64,000 bases of DNA. It comes from Salipiger sp. CCB-MM3. Its GTDB lineage: Bacteria > Pseudomonadota > Alphaproteobacteria > Rhodobacterales > Rhodobacteraceae. The notes below the pieces were generated by a model, which saw only the letters and a program-made list of their open reading frames with translations, searched no databases and had not been told where the DNA came from. This document shows, one piece after another, positions 44,228 through 52,129 of this stretch. A program made the position numbers and the translations under genes. The stretch covers positions 737,501 through 801,500 of the forward strand of contig NZ_CP014596.1 of NCBI RefSeq assembly GCF_001687105.1, given 5' to 3'. Positions within the stretch are counted from its first letter, which is position 1; every line of letters starts with the position of its first letter.

Positions 44228-45211
44228 CTAAAAGAGCTCTGAAACAAGAGAATGCATATTGCGGTATGCAAATTCGTCGTTGACATTTATCTGCACTACC
44301 CACTCACCATCCGGCACGCTGTTTTCCCAGATCCAATAGTGGCCTTCTGTAGGGGGCTTCCCATTAAGATTGCGGTATGTTTGACTGGCGTGTTGGTGCT
44401 GACCGTCGGGTGTAAGAAGGGCTAGGTCCACTTTAACTTTTGCCCCATCGTATCTCTCGTTTAGCGTGAAGCCTACACCGTTCCTCGTCAGTGTAACTCG
44501 ATCAACGAAGCTATATCTTTTCTCGAAGGTTTTCAGGGCATCGGACACGTAACAAAGGTGGGACCATTGCGCCGAAATATCGCCGAGTAAATATAGGAAA
44601 GTTTGTTTCTCGGGCTCTGAGCGAAAGACAATTGCCTTGAGTGAGGTCGATGGCGTTACCGGGCTACTGGCCAATACCTCCGCACAACGCCTTCGGGTGA
44701 CGTCAGAATCGCAAGGCCCAACGCTATAGATTTGTGTGAAAGGCAAGGAATTAAAGAACGCATCGTCGCTTCCGACAGTGGTTCCGTAGGACTGCATGTT
44801 TCCATCTGAGAAATGAGTACCATCCTCTGTGAGTATGGATTTAGCGTCAAAAACGAACATAACCAGGAAGGGGCAGTGAGTGCTATCTCCGTACTTACAC
44901 TCCCCGGTAGCACGAATGCCTTCGATATGGTATTGTGTGGGCGTACCAGGACGAAAATAAAATCGCACAAAGTTTTTAGCTTCGTCGCGGCTCGCCAAAA
45001 CGTCCCCGGCGGCTACATCACGCGGGATTTCGAGGTGGCTATCATTTCTAGACCGTATAGAGTCGGATCTGACGATATTCAGCGCGTTCTCTAGTGGTGC
45101 ATGGTGGAAGAGGTAATTCGGCCAGTGGTTTCTATATGGGTGTACCGGCTGCGCCAGGTTGGTTGTCCAGGCGGAGATGTGCTGATCAGCAGTCGTTTCA
45201 GATATCGGCAT
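44228..45211 (-). CDS. darT: DarT-like DNA ADP-ribosyltransferase toxin with C-terminal extension
   Basis: Residues 1-210 match DarT, which uses NAD+ to ADP-ribosylate bases in single-stranded DNA. YLFHHAPLENALNIVRSDSI is the NAD-binding start; NFVRFYFRPGTPTQYHI is the hallmark (F/Y)YF.PxxP loop. RRRCAE178VL holds the catalytic Glu, followed by VTPSTSLKAIVF. A further 115 residues (211-327) form a probable beta-rich domain (RVTLTRNGVGFTL, WVVQINVND) of unknown role; DarT is usually near 210. The gene starts 10 bases after the darG stop and is co-transcribed. Confidence 0.8.
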   Translation of the reverse strand: MPISETTADQHISAWTTNLAQPVHPYRNHWPNYLFHHAPLENALNIVRSDSIRSRNDSHLEIPRDVAAGDVLASRDEAKNFVRFYFRPGTPTQYHIEGIRATGECKYGDSTHCPFLVMFVFDAKSILTEDGTHFSDGNMQSYGTTVGSDDAFFNSLPFTQIYSVGPCDSDVTRRRCAEVLASSPVTPSTSLKAIVFRSEPEKQTFLYLLGDISAQWSHLCYVSDALKTFEKRYSFVDRVTLTRNGVGFTLNERYDGAKVKVDLALLTPDGQHQHASQTYRNLNGKPPTEGHYWIWENSVPDGEWVVQINVNDEFAYRNMHSLVSELF

Positions 45212-45221
45212 AAATTAACTC

Positions 45222-46100
45222 TTAAACGAAACTAATTTGGTCTGGAGATGTTGCTGTTTGCGAAGCGCCTTGTGCAAAGGACACGGACAGAACGTCTTCT
45301 CCAGATTTGGTGAGAACTGATGCGCTGGTGAATGGGAGCCTAGCCAGAACATCTATGAAGCAGCCCCGCAAATCTGCGTTAAACCATTCCGCATCTCGAT
45401 GCGATATTTGTCCGCTCTGAATGTTGATCCAAACTCCACGGAGGTCATCATCCGATATCAGATGTGACACGCCATTCACCGAAATGGCAACTTCTCCAGT
45501 AGGCGTAACAATCGCCTCGTAATCCAAGCCATCCAGTATGCTGCGCCGCTTGCCTTGGTCGGAAGCTAGCTGATTGGATATGCTGTCCTTGAAGTCGTCG
45601 AAATTTGTTGGTCGATGGTACGATTCATCGGGAATCGCAAAGTGCTCTGGAATTACTTGATGTCCATCAAGCCCATGGATGTAAATTGGAATAGGCAGGG
45701 GGTCGAGGTAGTGCTCCATTACTGGCCTCACTGTTTCCCAATCTAATCCTCCATTTCCGCAACCTAATCTTGGAAAGGATATACTCGTTATGCCTTTTTC
45801 CCGAAATGTTCCGGCGAACTTGTCCAAGCCCGCCTCGATCCATTCGATCTTGGACGGGCCTTTCCAATGATTCTTCGTTGGGAAATTCAAGATCCAAGGC
45901 ACACTCTGGCGCCAAAGCCATAGTTTTCCAGGGGTGAGCAGTTTTTTATCGCAGATTTCTTTATACGCGAGGAACATTTCTGGTTCTCGCTTTTTGAATT
46001 CCTTCGCGATGCCTTTACCCATCACACCAACGCAGTTAACAGTGTTAACCAAAGTTTGAGCATCGGATGTAAATATATCAGACCTACGGTAGTTGATCAT
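45222..46100 (-). CDS. darG: DarG-like macrodomain antitoxin
   Basis: This 292-residue protein begins with a macrodomain: TLVNTVNCVGVMGKGIAKEFKKREPEMF and ISFPRLGCGNGGLDWETV are the ADP-ribose-binding blocks of DarG. DarG removes ADP-ribose from DNA and also binds DarT through its C-terminal part; here residues about 170-292 form that second domain. The start at 46100 has GAGAG upstream; the frame opens at 46238 without support. The antitoxin precedes the toxin in the operon, whereas the described DarTG systems usually have toxin first. Confidence 0.85.
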   Translation of the reverse strand: MINYRRSDIFTSDAQTLVNTVNCVGVMGKGIAKEFKKREPEMFLAYKEICDKKLLTPGKLWLWRQSVPWILNFPTKNHWKGPSKIEWIEAGLDKFAGTFREKGITSISFPRLGCGNGGLDWETVRPVMEHYLDPLPIPIYIHGLDGHQVIPEHFAIPDESYHRPTNFDDFKDSISNQLASDQGKRRSILDGLDYEAIVTPTGEVAISVNGVSHLISDDDLRGVWINIQSGQISHRDAEWFNADLRGCFIDVLARLPFTSASVLTKSGEDVLSVSFAQGASQTATSPDQISFV

Positions 46101-46943
46101 TTTCTCTCGCGGTTGTGGCAGGGCTTCAAAAGGCAGACCACGGATAGGTAGCAACCTGACGGATCTACGACGCAGCCTAGAAGCGCCGGAGGGCTGTATC
46201 GGTCCTATCACACATGCTGCTGACGGCGCATCACGCACTCATTACTATGTTAAGTCATTGCGATTAGTCAAAAGTTTCCGCGGCACTCTTTGCTTTTCTG
46301 CAGCGACAGCGCAAGAAGCAGTTGGGCATTTACCTTATGTCGTAATGTGAGCGGTCGCTTCACGCAACAGATTGTAGGAAAATCTTGGCGTCAGGCAGGG
46401 CGCGCGCATGTCTTCGTGGCGATATTTGTGGGCTGAGGGATGCGTTAGGGTGCCGTTACCCCATCAGGGTCGCACGCTAAGCGTCGCCTTCTGGGCACTC
46501 CTTGCGAACAGGTAAGTTGCCTAGTATCGCTACCTGCGCTCGCCGAGCTCGTCCGGGGAGGACCTTGTTGTCAGCTAGCTGCCCACCGCTGCCGTTCGTC
46601 GTCCAGGGCGCAGCGAATGACGGCTCTCCGCCCTGCCGACCTCGGGTCGTTGGAAATGCTGCGGCGAGGATGATGGCCGCTTCGGCGACGCTGCGCTGCG
46701 GCACCGGCGGTCGCTTCGAACGGCCGGATTGGGCCGGGTAGAGATGGGCGCGCCCATGCTGCAGGTGTGAAATCCCCTGCGAGCAACGCGGTCAGTTACG
46801 GACTCCGAGCGGGCTCGCGGCGGCGCAGAAAAAATCTCGGCATTGGTCCGCTCCGCGCGCGCGCTTCAAGACCTCAATCTCGGGCGACAGCTGAGGAAAT
46901 GTCATGGGAGGTCCGGTCCCACAGACTTGCGCGCGCGGATCGA
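46101..46943. other. Long non-coding stretch upstream of darG
   Basis: This 843-base gap carries the darG promoter region (46100-46300) and then sequence of higher GC up to the end of the MocR gene. Several frames of 60-80 codons have Arg/Ala/Ser-rich translations typical of spurious frames. I see no RNA gene or hairpin terminator. Confidence 0.4.
46244..46271 (-). promoter_or_regulatory. Possible sigma-70 promoter of darG-darT
   Basis: On the minus strand TTGACT (46271-46266) is followed after 16 bases by CATAGT (46249-46244), about 145 bases upstream of the darG start. Match to TTGACA/TATAAT is five and four of six. Confidence 0.35.
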
Positions 46944-48365
46944 TCAGTGGAGCATCTCCGTTGATCCTGAGAGCAGCCGGGCCAGGTCAGCGATGATAGC
47001 TGTCTCCTGCATCTGCGCGACGTTGAACCGCATGAGGCCACCGCAGTTCTGAGACACGCTGAAGGCATTGCCGGGCGCGAGTACGATCCCGTCCTCCCAG
47101 GCTGCGCGGGTCAGAGCCGCGCCATCGATGCCATCCGGCAGGCGGCACCAGAGGAAGACCCCGGCCTCGGGCATGTACCAGGGCGTGATGCCGATGTCTT
47201 TCAGTTGGGGGATCAGCGCGTTCATTGCCCCTGAGAGCCGATTGCGCATGGTCTGCACATGCCGCCGGTAGCTGCCTTCCTTCAGCAGGAGCAGCAAAAG
47301 TTCGGCCGACATGGCGCCCCCGCCGAAGGAGGTGGCGAGCTTCAGGTCCACAAGTGCGTCGGCCCACTCCGTACGGGCCGCGATGTAGCCGCAGCGGATC
47401 GAGGCAGAGAGCGTCTTGGAGAAACTGCCGATCTGCACAACCCGCTGCAACCCGTCGAAGGCCGCCAGGCGCGGGGCAGGGCGCTCCTCGAAATCGGCGA
47501 AGATGTCGTCCTCGACGATCAGCAGATCATGCGCCTCGGCCAGCCGTAGGATGCGGTGACAGGTGACGGGCGAGATTACAGTGCCGGTCGGATTGTGGGG
47601 GCCGGAATTGGTGATGTAGAGCCGCGGGCGATGCTCCTTGAGCGCGGCCTCGAAGGCATCGAGGTCAGGCCCGGCTGGCGTGCGCGGCACGCCAATGGCC
47701 TCGACACGATGCGCGCGGAAGAGCGCGAGGAAGTTGAAGTAGCACGGATCATCGATCAGCACCCGATCGCCTGGCTCGAGCAGCAGTCGGCATACGAGAT
47801 CGAGCGCCTGCGTCCCACTCTCGGTCAGCATGATCTGGTCCGGGTACGCTTCGACGCCGCTGTCGGCCATGCGCACGGACAACAGGCCGCGCAGCTCTGG
47901 CAGACCCAGCGGCGTGCCGTATTCGGTGAGCCCCGCCTCGGGGGCGCGGGCGAGGCTGCGCAGGGCGCGCCGGATCTCCTCCTGAGGCATCCAGCTGCTT
48001 GGCAGCCAGCCGCAGCCGGGGTTGGCGCGAATGTGGCGGCTCTCAAGGGCCTGCCGGGTGATGCGCAGCGGGTCGATCTCGCGCGCCAGGGCTGGACCGC
48101 TGTCGCTCAGCGAGAAGGGCGGCAGATGCCCGGCCACGTAGAACCCGGATCCGCGGCGCGATTGCACGATCCCCTCGGCGACCAGCCGGTCATAGGCCTC
48201 GACTACGGTCGAGCGGGACACCCCCAACTGATCGGCAAGCTGCCGGATCGAGGGCAGCTTCGTGCCGGGCGCGGCCTTGCGACCTGCGATCCGCGTGCGC
48301 AGGGCCTCCATGACCTGCTCGACAAGGGTCTGACCGTCGGTCCGGGAAAGCGTCAGCCCATCCAT
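46944..48365 (-). CDS. MocR-family transcriptional regulator (GntR HTH fused to PLP aminotransferase-like domain)
   Basis: This 473-residue protein has an N-terminal GntR winged helix (residues 10-75: LRTRIAGRKAAPGTKLPSIRQ, QLGVSRSTVVEAYDRLVAEG). A fold-type I aminotransferase domain follows, with ILTESGTQALDLVC-like block, NSGPHNPTG and the PLP-binding Lys in QIGSFSKTLSASIRCGYIA. MocR proteins sense an amino compound or PLP. It diverges from an MFS exporter across 111 bases with a perfect palindrome, so it probably regulates that gene and itself. PdxR-like function is possible, but no pdx genes are adjacent. Confidence 0.92.
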   Translation of the reverse strand: MDGLTLSRTDGQTLVEQVMEALRTRIAGRKAAPGTKLPSIRQLADQLGVSRSTVVEAYDRLVAEGIVQSRRGSGFYVAGHLPPFSLSDSGPALAREIDPLRITRQALESRHIRANPGCGWLPSSWMPQEEIRRALRSLARAPEAGLTEYGTPLGLPELRGLLSVRMADSGVEAYPDQIMLTESGTQALDLVCRLLLEPGDRVLIDDPCYFNFLALFRAHRVEAIGVPRTPAGPDLDAFEAALKEHRPRLYITNSGPHNPTGTVISPVTCHRILRLAEAHDLLIVEDDIFADFEERPAPRLAAFDGLQRVVQIGSFSKTLSASIRCGYIAARTEWADALVDLKLATSFGGGAMSAELLLLLLKEGSYRRHVQTMRNRLSGAMNALIPQLKDIGITPWYMPEAGVFLWCRLPDGIDGAALTRAAWEDGIVLAPGNAFSVSQNCGGLMRFNVAQMQETAIIADLARLLSGSTEMLH

Positions 48366-48385
48366 GTGTACTGCTCATCCAATCA

Positions 48386-48407
48386 ATACAGTTTGGTGAA
48401 ACTGTAT
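48386..48407. promoter_or_regulatory. Palindromic operator between the MocR gene and the MFS gene
   Basis: ATACAGTTT (48386-48394) and AAACTGTAT (48399-48407) form a perfect 9-bp inverted repeat with a 4-base spacer. It sits in the 111-base divergent gap, 21 bases from the regulator start codon. It is the best candidate MocR binding site. Confidence 0.7.
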
Positions 48408-48476
48408 GGCATTGTCCCTGTCGCGACCAGAGCCCTGGCGGCATTCTGATTGGACTGTTCAGCCCTTGAGGATCCC

Positions 48477-49634
48477 ATGCCCCGCTTTTCCGTTCCCATC
48501 CTTGCGCTCTGCCTCTTCGCCGTGACCTTTGCTGTCAACCTGCAGGCGCCGCTCTACCCGGCCTATGTCGCCTCGAGCGGGTTTGGCGCGATGGCGGCGA
48601 CCGTGGCCTTTGCCGCTTATGTGGCAGGCCTCATGCCGACGCTGATCTTCTTGGGGGGGCTGTCGGACAGGATCGGACGAAAGGTGCCGGTGGTTTCCGC
48701 CCTCCTGCTGAGCGGTGGAGCGACGCTGCTGCTCGCCCTGTCTCCGGGATGGGTGCAGCTGGTCATCGCGCGGGTGCTGCTGGGGGCCGGTACTGGCCTC
48801 GCCACGACGTCGGGGACCGCCTACATGACCGAGCTGATGGGCGAGGCGCGCGCAAAGCAGGCGGCGCTGATGGTGACCTCGGCCACCTCTCTCGGCTTCG
48901 GCGGTGGCGCGCTTGCCACCGGTCTGAGCCTGATGGCACAGGGTCCGAGCTTTGCCCCCGCGAGCTTCTGGCTGCTACTGCTCGCGGTTCCTGTGCTGGT
49001 CCTGGCAAGCCTGTCCCTGCCGCGTGCATGGGTGCCGCATCATGTGTCGATGCTGCGCTTGCCGGTCTTCCCCGCGGGCAGCGCGCCCTATGGCATCGCA
49101 ATGGGGCTGAGCTGGGCCTCCACCGGCATGACCATCGCTGTGGTGCCGCTGCTGCTCGACAGGCATGGACTGGGCGCTTGGTCCGGTCCGGTGATCTTTC
49201 TCGCGCTCTTCATCGGGTTTCTCTGCCAGCCTCTGGCGCGGCGCATGAGCAATCCACGCGCCCTGCGCCTGGGTCTTTGCCTGATCCCGCTCGGCTTTGC
49301 CGGCCTGCTTTCCGGCGCGGCGCTGCAGTCGATCCCTCTGATCCTGCTGGGCACGGCGCTCACGAGTGCATCCAGCTATGGCTTCACCTATCTCTCCTCC
49401 CTGTCGGAGGTCTCTATGCTGGCCCCCGGGAGCCGCGCGCGCGCCACGGCCGGGCTCTTCGTCTATGCCTACTGGGGCTTCTCCATCCCGGTGATCGCGG
49501 CCGGCGGTCTCGCGGATCGGATCGGCCTCGTCCCGGCCATGGCGGTCTTCTTCGTCGCTCAGCTTGTCTGTCTCGCGGCACTCGTTTTCGCAGAGCGCAG
49601 CCGGAGCACACAGCGGGTCAGGGCGGCGGTATGA
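48477..49634 (+). CDS. MFS transporter, probable drug/metabolite exporter
   Basis: This 385-residue protein has 12 hydrophobic segments and the MFS motif A after helix 2 (GGLSDRIGRKVPVV). RVLLGAGTGLATTSGTAYMTEL is helix 4 and GAGGGLATG-like FGGGALATGLSL is helix 5. It fits the drug:H+ antiporter-1 class. The Met at 48477 is preferred (GAGG upstream, MPRFSVPILALCLF) over the in-frame one at 48450. The adjacent MocR gene probably controls it. Codon use is like the core genome. Confidence 0.88.
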   Translation: MPRFSVPILALCLFAVTFAVNLQAPLYPAYVASSGFGAMAATVAFAAYVAGLMPTLIFLGGLSDRIGRKVPVVSALLLSGGATLLLALSPGWVQLVIARVLLGAGTGLATTSGTAYMTELMGEARAKQAALMVTSATSLGFGGGALATGLSLMAQGPSFAPASFWLLLLAVPVLVLASLSLPRAWVPHHVSMLRLPVFPAGSAPYGIAMGLSWASTGMTIAVVPLLLDRHGLGAWSGPVIFLALFIGFLCQPLARRMSNPRALRLGLCLIPLGFAGLLSGAALQSIPLILLGTALTSASSYGFTYLSSLSEVSMLAPGSRARATAGLFVYAYWGFSIPVIAAGGLADRIGLVPAMAVFFVAQLVCLAALVFAERSRSTQRVRAAV

Positions 49635-50078
49635 TCCCCGCAACGTCTCCGCGCTTTCATCCCCAGCGACAGTGGGTAGGCCTGTGGATAAAGCGTCGGG
49701 TGGGCCTTGCTGAGCTCGGCCGGTCCTGCTGTGCCTGAAAATTGGGCACCTGCGCTGAGCGCGCCAGAGACAGGCACTAGGCGCCGCCGGTTCCAGGGTT
49801 GTCTTAGCGCTTGCTACATCGTCGGTCAGGCTTGAGCTAGAAAGCTCGCACGGAGCGATCAGGAAAAGGGAGATGCCGTTCCGCGCTGGTGGCTGGAACG
49901 GGTCAGTACTGAAGCTGCAGGACGTTTAGGTCGGGCTTTCATTGGGGTGACAAGATGCGGCCGAACCGAGACTCCTGGAGAGAGCATTCGTGTCGGTCTT
50001 GTCGCCGATGTAGTGGAAGAGTTTTTCGTGCTTCACGGACGAATGGTCTCGCGCCTCGCGGTGAGGTACATCAAGATC
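49635..50078. other. Gap between the MFS gene and the zinc-ribbon gene
   Basis: These 444 bases show no supported gene. A frame continuous with the next gene is open from 49947, but its first 44 codons lack family resemblance. No clear terminator was seen after the MFS gene. Confidence 0.35.
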
Positions 50079-50555
50079 ATGACCAAGAAGCGTTCCTCCA
50101 TCGGTGACGACAGCCAACACTGGGTGGGGCTCGAACAGCGGCTACCAGAGTGTGGTGTTGCGTCGATCTTCCCGACGGATGCAGAGTGCCGAGATCGGCT
50201 CGCCACGGTTCGTTGGCCCGCCGGGGTCACGTGCCTGAAGTGTGCTTCGAAAGACATCGGGTTTCTCGAGGCGCGAAAAACCTACCACTGCCGGAATTGC
50301 CGGTACCAGTTCACGGTGCTGACTGGCACGGCGCTCCACGCGAGTAAGTTGTCTCCGCAGCTCTGGTTCGATGCAGCGCAAGAGTACGTCCGCTGGCGTG
50401 CCAAGGTCCCCGGGCGGGATTTTGGTCTGCAAGCCCTCGAGGAGTACCTCGGTGTTGCCTATACGACGGCCCGTAAAGTCCGTGGGATCCTGCGGGAGGA
50501 CTTGTCGCCTGAGGGGGCGGGGCTGCTTGCGAGCTGCATCTGCATGGAGGCCTGA
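50079..50555 (+). CDS. Stand-alone IS1595-type zinc-ribbon/HTH protein
   Basis: This 158-residue protein matches only the N-terminal part of IS1595-family transposases. The leader is ECRDRLATVRWPAGVTC. Two zinc knuckles (CLKC and CRNC, in VTCLKCASKD and YHCRNCRYQFTVLTGT) follow. Then comes an HTH-like stretch (ALEEYLGVAYTTARKVRGIL). It then stops, without the DDE domain. It is either a truncated transposase or a domesticated DNA-binding protein. Its position just before the tnsAB pair raises the second option. Confidence 0.65.
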   Translation: MTKKRSSIGDDSQHWVGLEQRLPECGVASIFPTDAECRDRLATVRWPAGVTCLKCASKDIGFLEARKTYHCRNCRYQFTVLTGTALHASKLSPQLWFDAAQEYVRWRAKVPGRDFGLQALEEYLGVAYTTARKVRGILREDLSPEGAGLLASCICMEA

Positions 50556-51361
50556 GGCATCCTGTTGTTCGCTGGATGAAATTTCCGACGTCACCCTCTG
50601 CAACTCTCCTCCCCACCCTGTAGCTGCGCGGCACTTTGACAGCACGTCGCGACTGTGATGCATCGTTGAGTTTTCTATACATGGAAGTTCGCCCCAAAAT
50701 GTACCCGGGCCAAATTTTTGCGCTTACGTCGAAAATGTCAGGGGGTGACGCTGGTCGTCAGGTGGACGCGGCGCATAGCCTCAAGGACAAGGATGCAAAA
50801 GTGATCTGCGAAGGGCAGTGTAACCGAGAAAATCGCAAGTACCTGATAAAGATAGAAAAATAGACTCGGTGTGGATCGATGTGCTTTAATCGAGAATGAT
50901 CTGCGAGTCGTGACTGAACACGACACCGCTGACATGAAGCACCTTTCTGATCGGATGTGGAAAAGCTCCCATCCGAAAGCATCGAGCAGAACAAGAATGT
51001 CGCCAGATATGGTGACAACAGGACCAAGACAGTTCTGAACGAAGCAGAGCCATGTGGAAGGTTCCACATGCGAAACAGAGAGAGGGCCAGCCAAACTGCC
51101 GATTACACCTGATCCAGCGCAGGGCGCTTAGGGCTCTGACCTGAGGGGACGCGACGCTGCTGATCGACGTAGGACAGCGATAAAGTAGTCGAGCTGACCT
51201 CCTTGCACAAGTTCGCCGCGGACATCCGTTGGCGAAACTAACCCGTTCGCATTCTGCGCAACGGGCCGGTGCCTTGCATCCATCTCCAATCTTCGCCCGA
51301 CAGGGCGACTCACCGCCACCCCGCGTGCCGTGATTGCCGGCGCGAACAAGGAAGTCATGCC
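50556..51361. other. Gap upstream of tnsA with a long palindrome
   Basis: These 806 bases hold no gene I can support; a 75-codon plus-strand frame (50636-50863) has a plausible but unrecognised translation and no ribosome site. The region has lower GC than the flanks. It contains the palindrome at 51052-51071 and probably the tnsA promoter, and may include one transposon end. Confidence 0.4.
51052..51071. promoter_or_regulatory. Perfect palindrome upstream of tnsA
   Basis: CATGTGGAA (51052-51060) and TTCCACATG (51063-51071) are exact complements around GG. It lies 290 bases before the tnsA-like start and could be an operator or a transposase binding site. Confidence 0.45.
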
Positions 51362-52129
51362 ATGCGAAACAACGCACTGGAAATCGCCGCCGATCACCCT
51401 CATGCAGGCCTGCCTCACCTCTGGCAAGCAACCTTCGCACCGCCGCCACTCGCCGATCCGGAAGATCCCCACAAGATCATTCGCACCCGCCTCAAGAAGG
51501 CTGATATCGGCAAGTCGAGCGGGACCTGCAGAGTTGCGTTCCTGACACGCTTGCACCGCCGGGCTGCCGTTCAGGAATTTTGGTGTGCGTCTTTCGAGGA
51601 AGCGCAAGTCTACCTCAACATCGCGGGCCATCCGGACGTGATCAATTTCAAGGAACAGCTGACGACCGTGCCATTTCGGAACCTGGAGGGCCGAGATACC
51701 TTCACTCGCGTTGATGCCCATGTGCTGCTGCGCAATGGGGAAGAGGTCTTGGTTTCCGTCAAGTACGACGAAAAAGCCCGGCGGAAGACCTATCTGCAGG
51801 AAGTGGAGAATATTGCGGTCCAAACGCCGGTCGAGGTGGCCGACCGGTTCGCAGTGGCGTCACGCTATCTCTTTCATCCAAACCACCGCTCTTCTGTCGA
51901 AGCCATTCACAAGGCACGCCGAGGCTGGGACCCCGAAGCCGACGAGGCCGTACTCGAGATCGCCAAGCATCTTGGCGAGCGGTTCACATTCCAGGATATC
52001 GTCGACGCCTCCGGCCTTCGCCACCGTGGTCATCGTGCAGTCATCCGTCTCGTAGGCGACGGCGACATTCGGAAAGACCTCCTCGATCCCTTTTCCCCCG
52101 AGACCGAGCTCTGGAGCGCAGCAGCATGA
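51362..52129 (+). CDS. tnsA: TnsA-like endonuclease subunit of a heteromeric transposase
   Basis: This 255-residue protein fits the TnsA endonuclease fold: Glu79/Glu80 in SFEEAQVYLNIAGHPDVINFKEQ, Asp118 in TFTRVDAHVLL and Lys134 in EEVLVSVKYDEK give the E-D-(Q/V)xK pattern. The C-terminal part has a winged-helix-like stretch (FTFQDIVDASGLRHRGHRAVI). TnsA cuts the 5' ends so that the element moves by cut-and-paste. The start at 51362 has AAGGAAG upstream. Its stop overlaps the tnsB start (ATGA), so the two subunits are made together. Confidence 0.75.
   Translation: MRNNALEIAADHPHAGLPHLWQATFAPPPLADPEDPHKIIRTRLKKADIGKSSGTCRVAFLTRLHRRAAVQEFWCASFEEAQVYLNIAGHPDVINFKEQLTTVPFRNLEGRDTFTRVDAHVLLRNGEEVLVSVKYDEKARRKTYLQEVENIAVQTPVEVADRFAVASRYLFHPNHRSSVEAIHKARRGWDPEADEAVLEIAKHLGERFTFQDIVDASGLRHRGHRAVIRLVGDGDIRKDLLDPFSPETELWSAAA

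Noticed and set aside
43911..44303. A 130-codon minus-strand frame after darT
   Set aside because: It overlaps darT by 76 bases, has no ribosome site and no recognisable family; it could be real but I cannot support it.
50636..50863. A 75-codon plus-strand frame upstream of tnsA
   Set aside because: It has a weak start context and no known relatives that I recognise; chance frames of this length are expected here.
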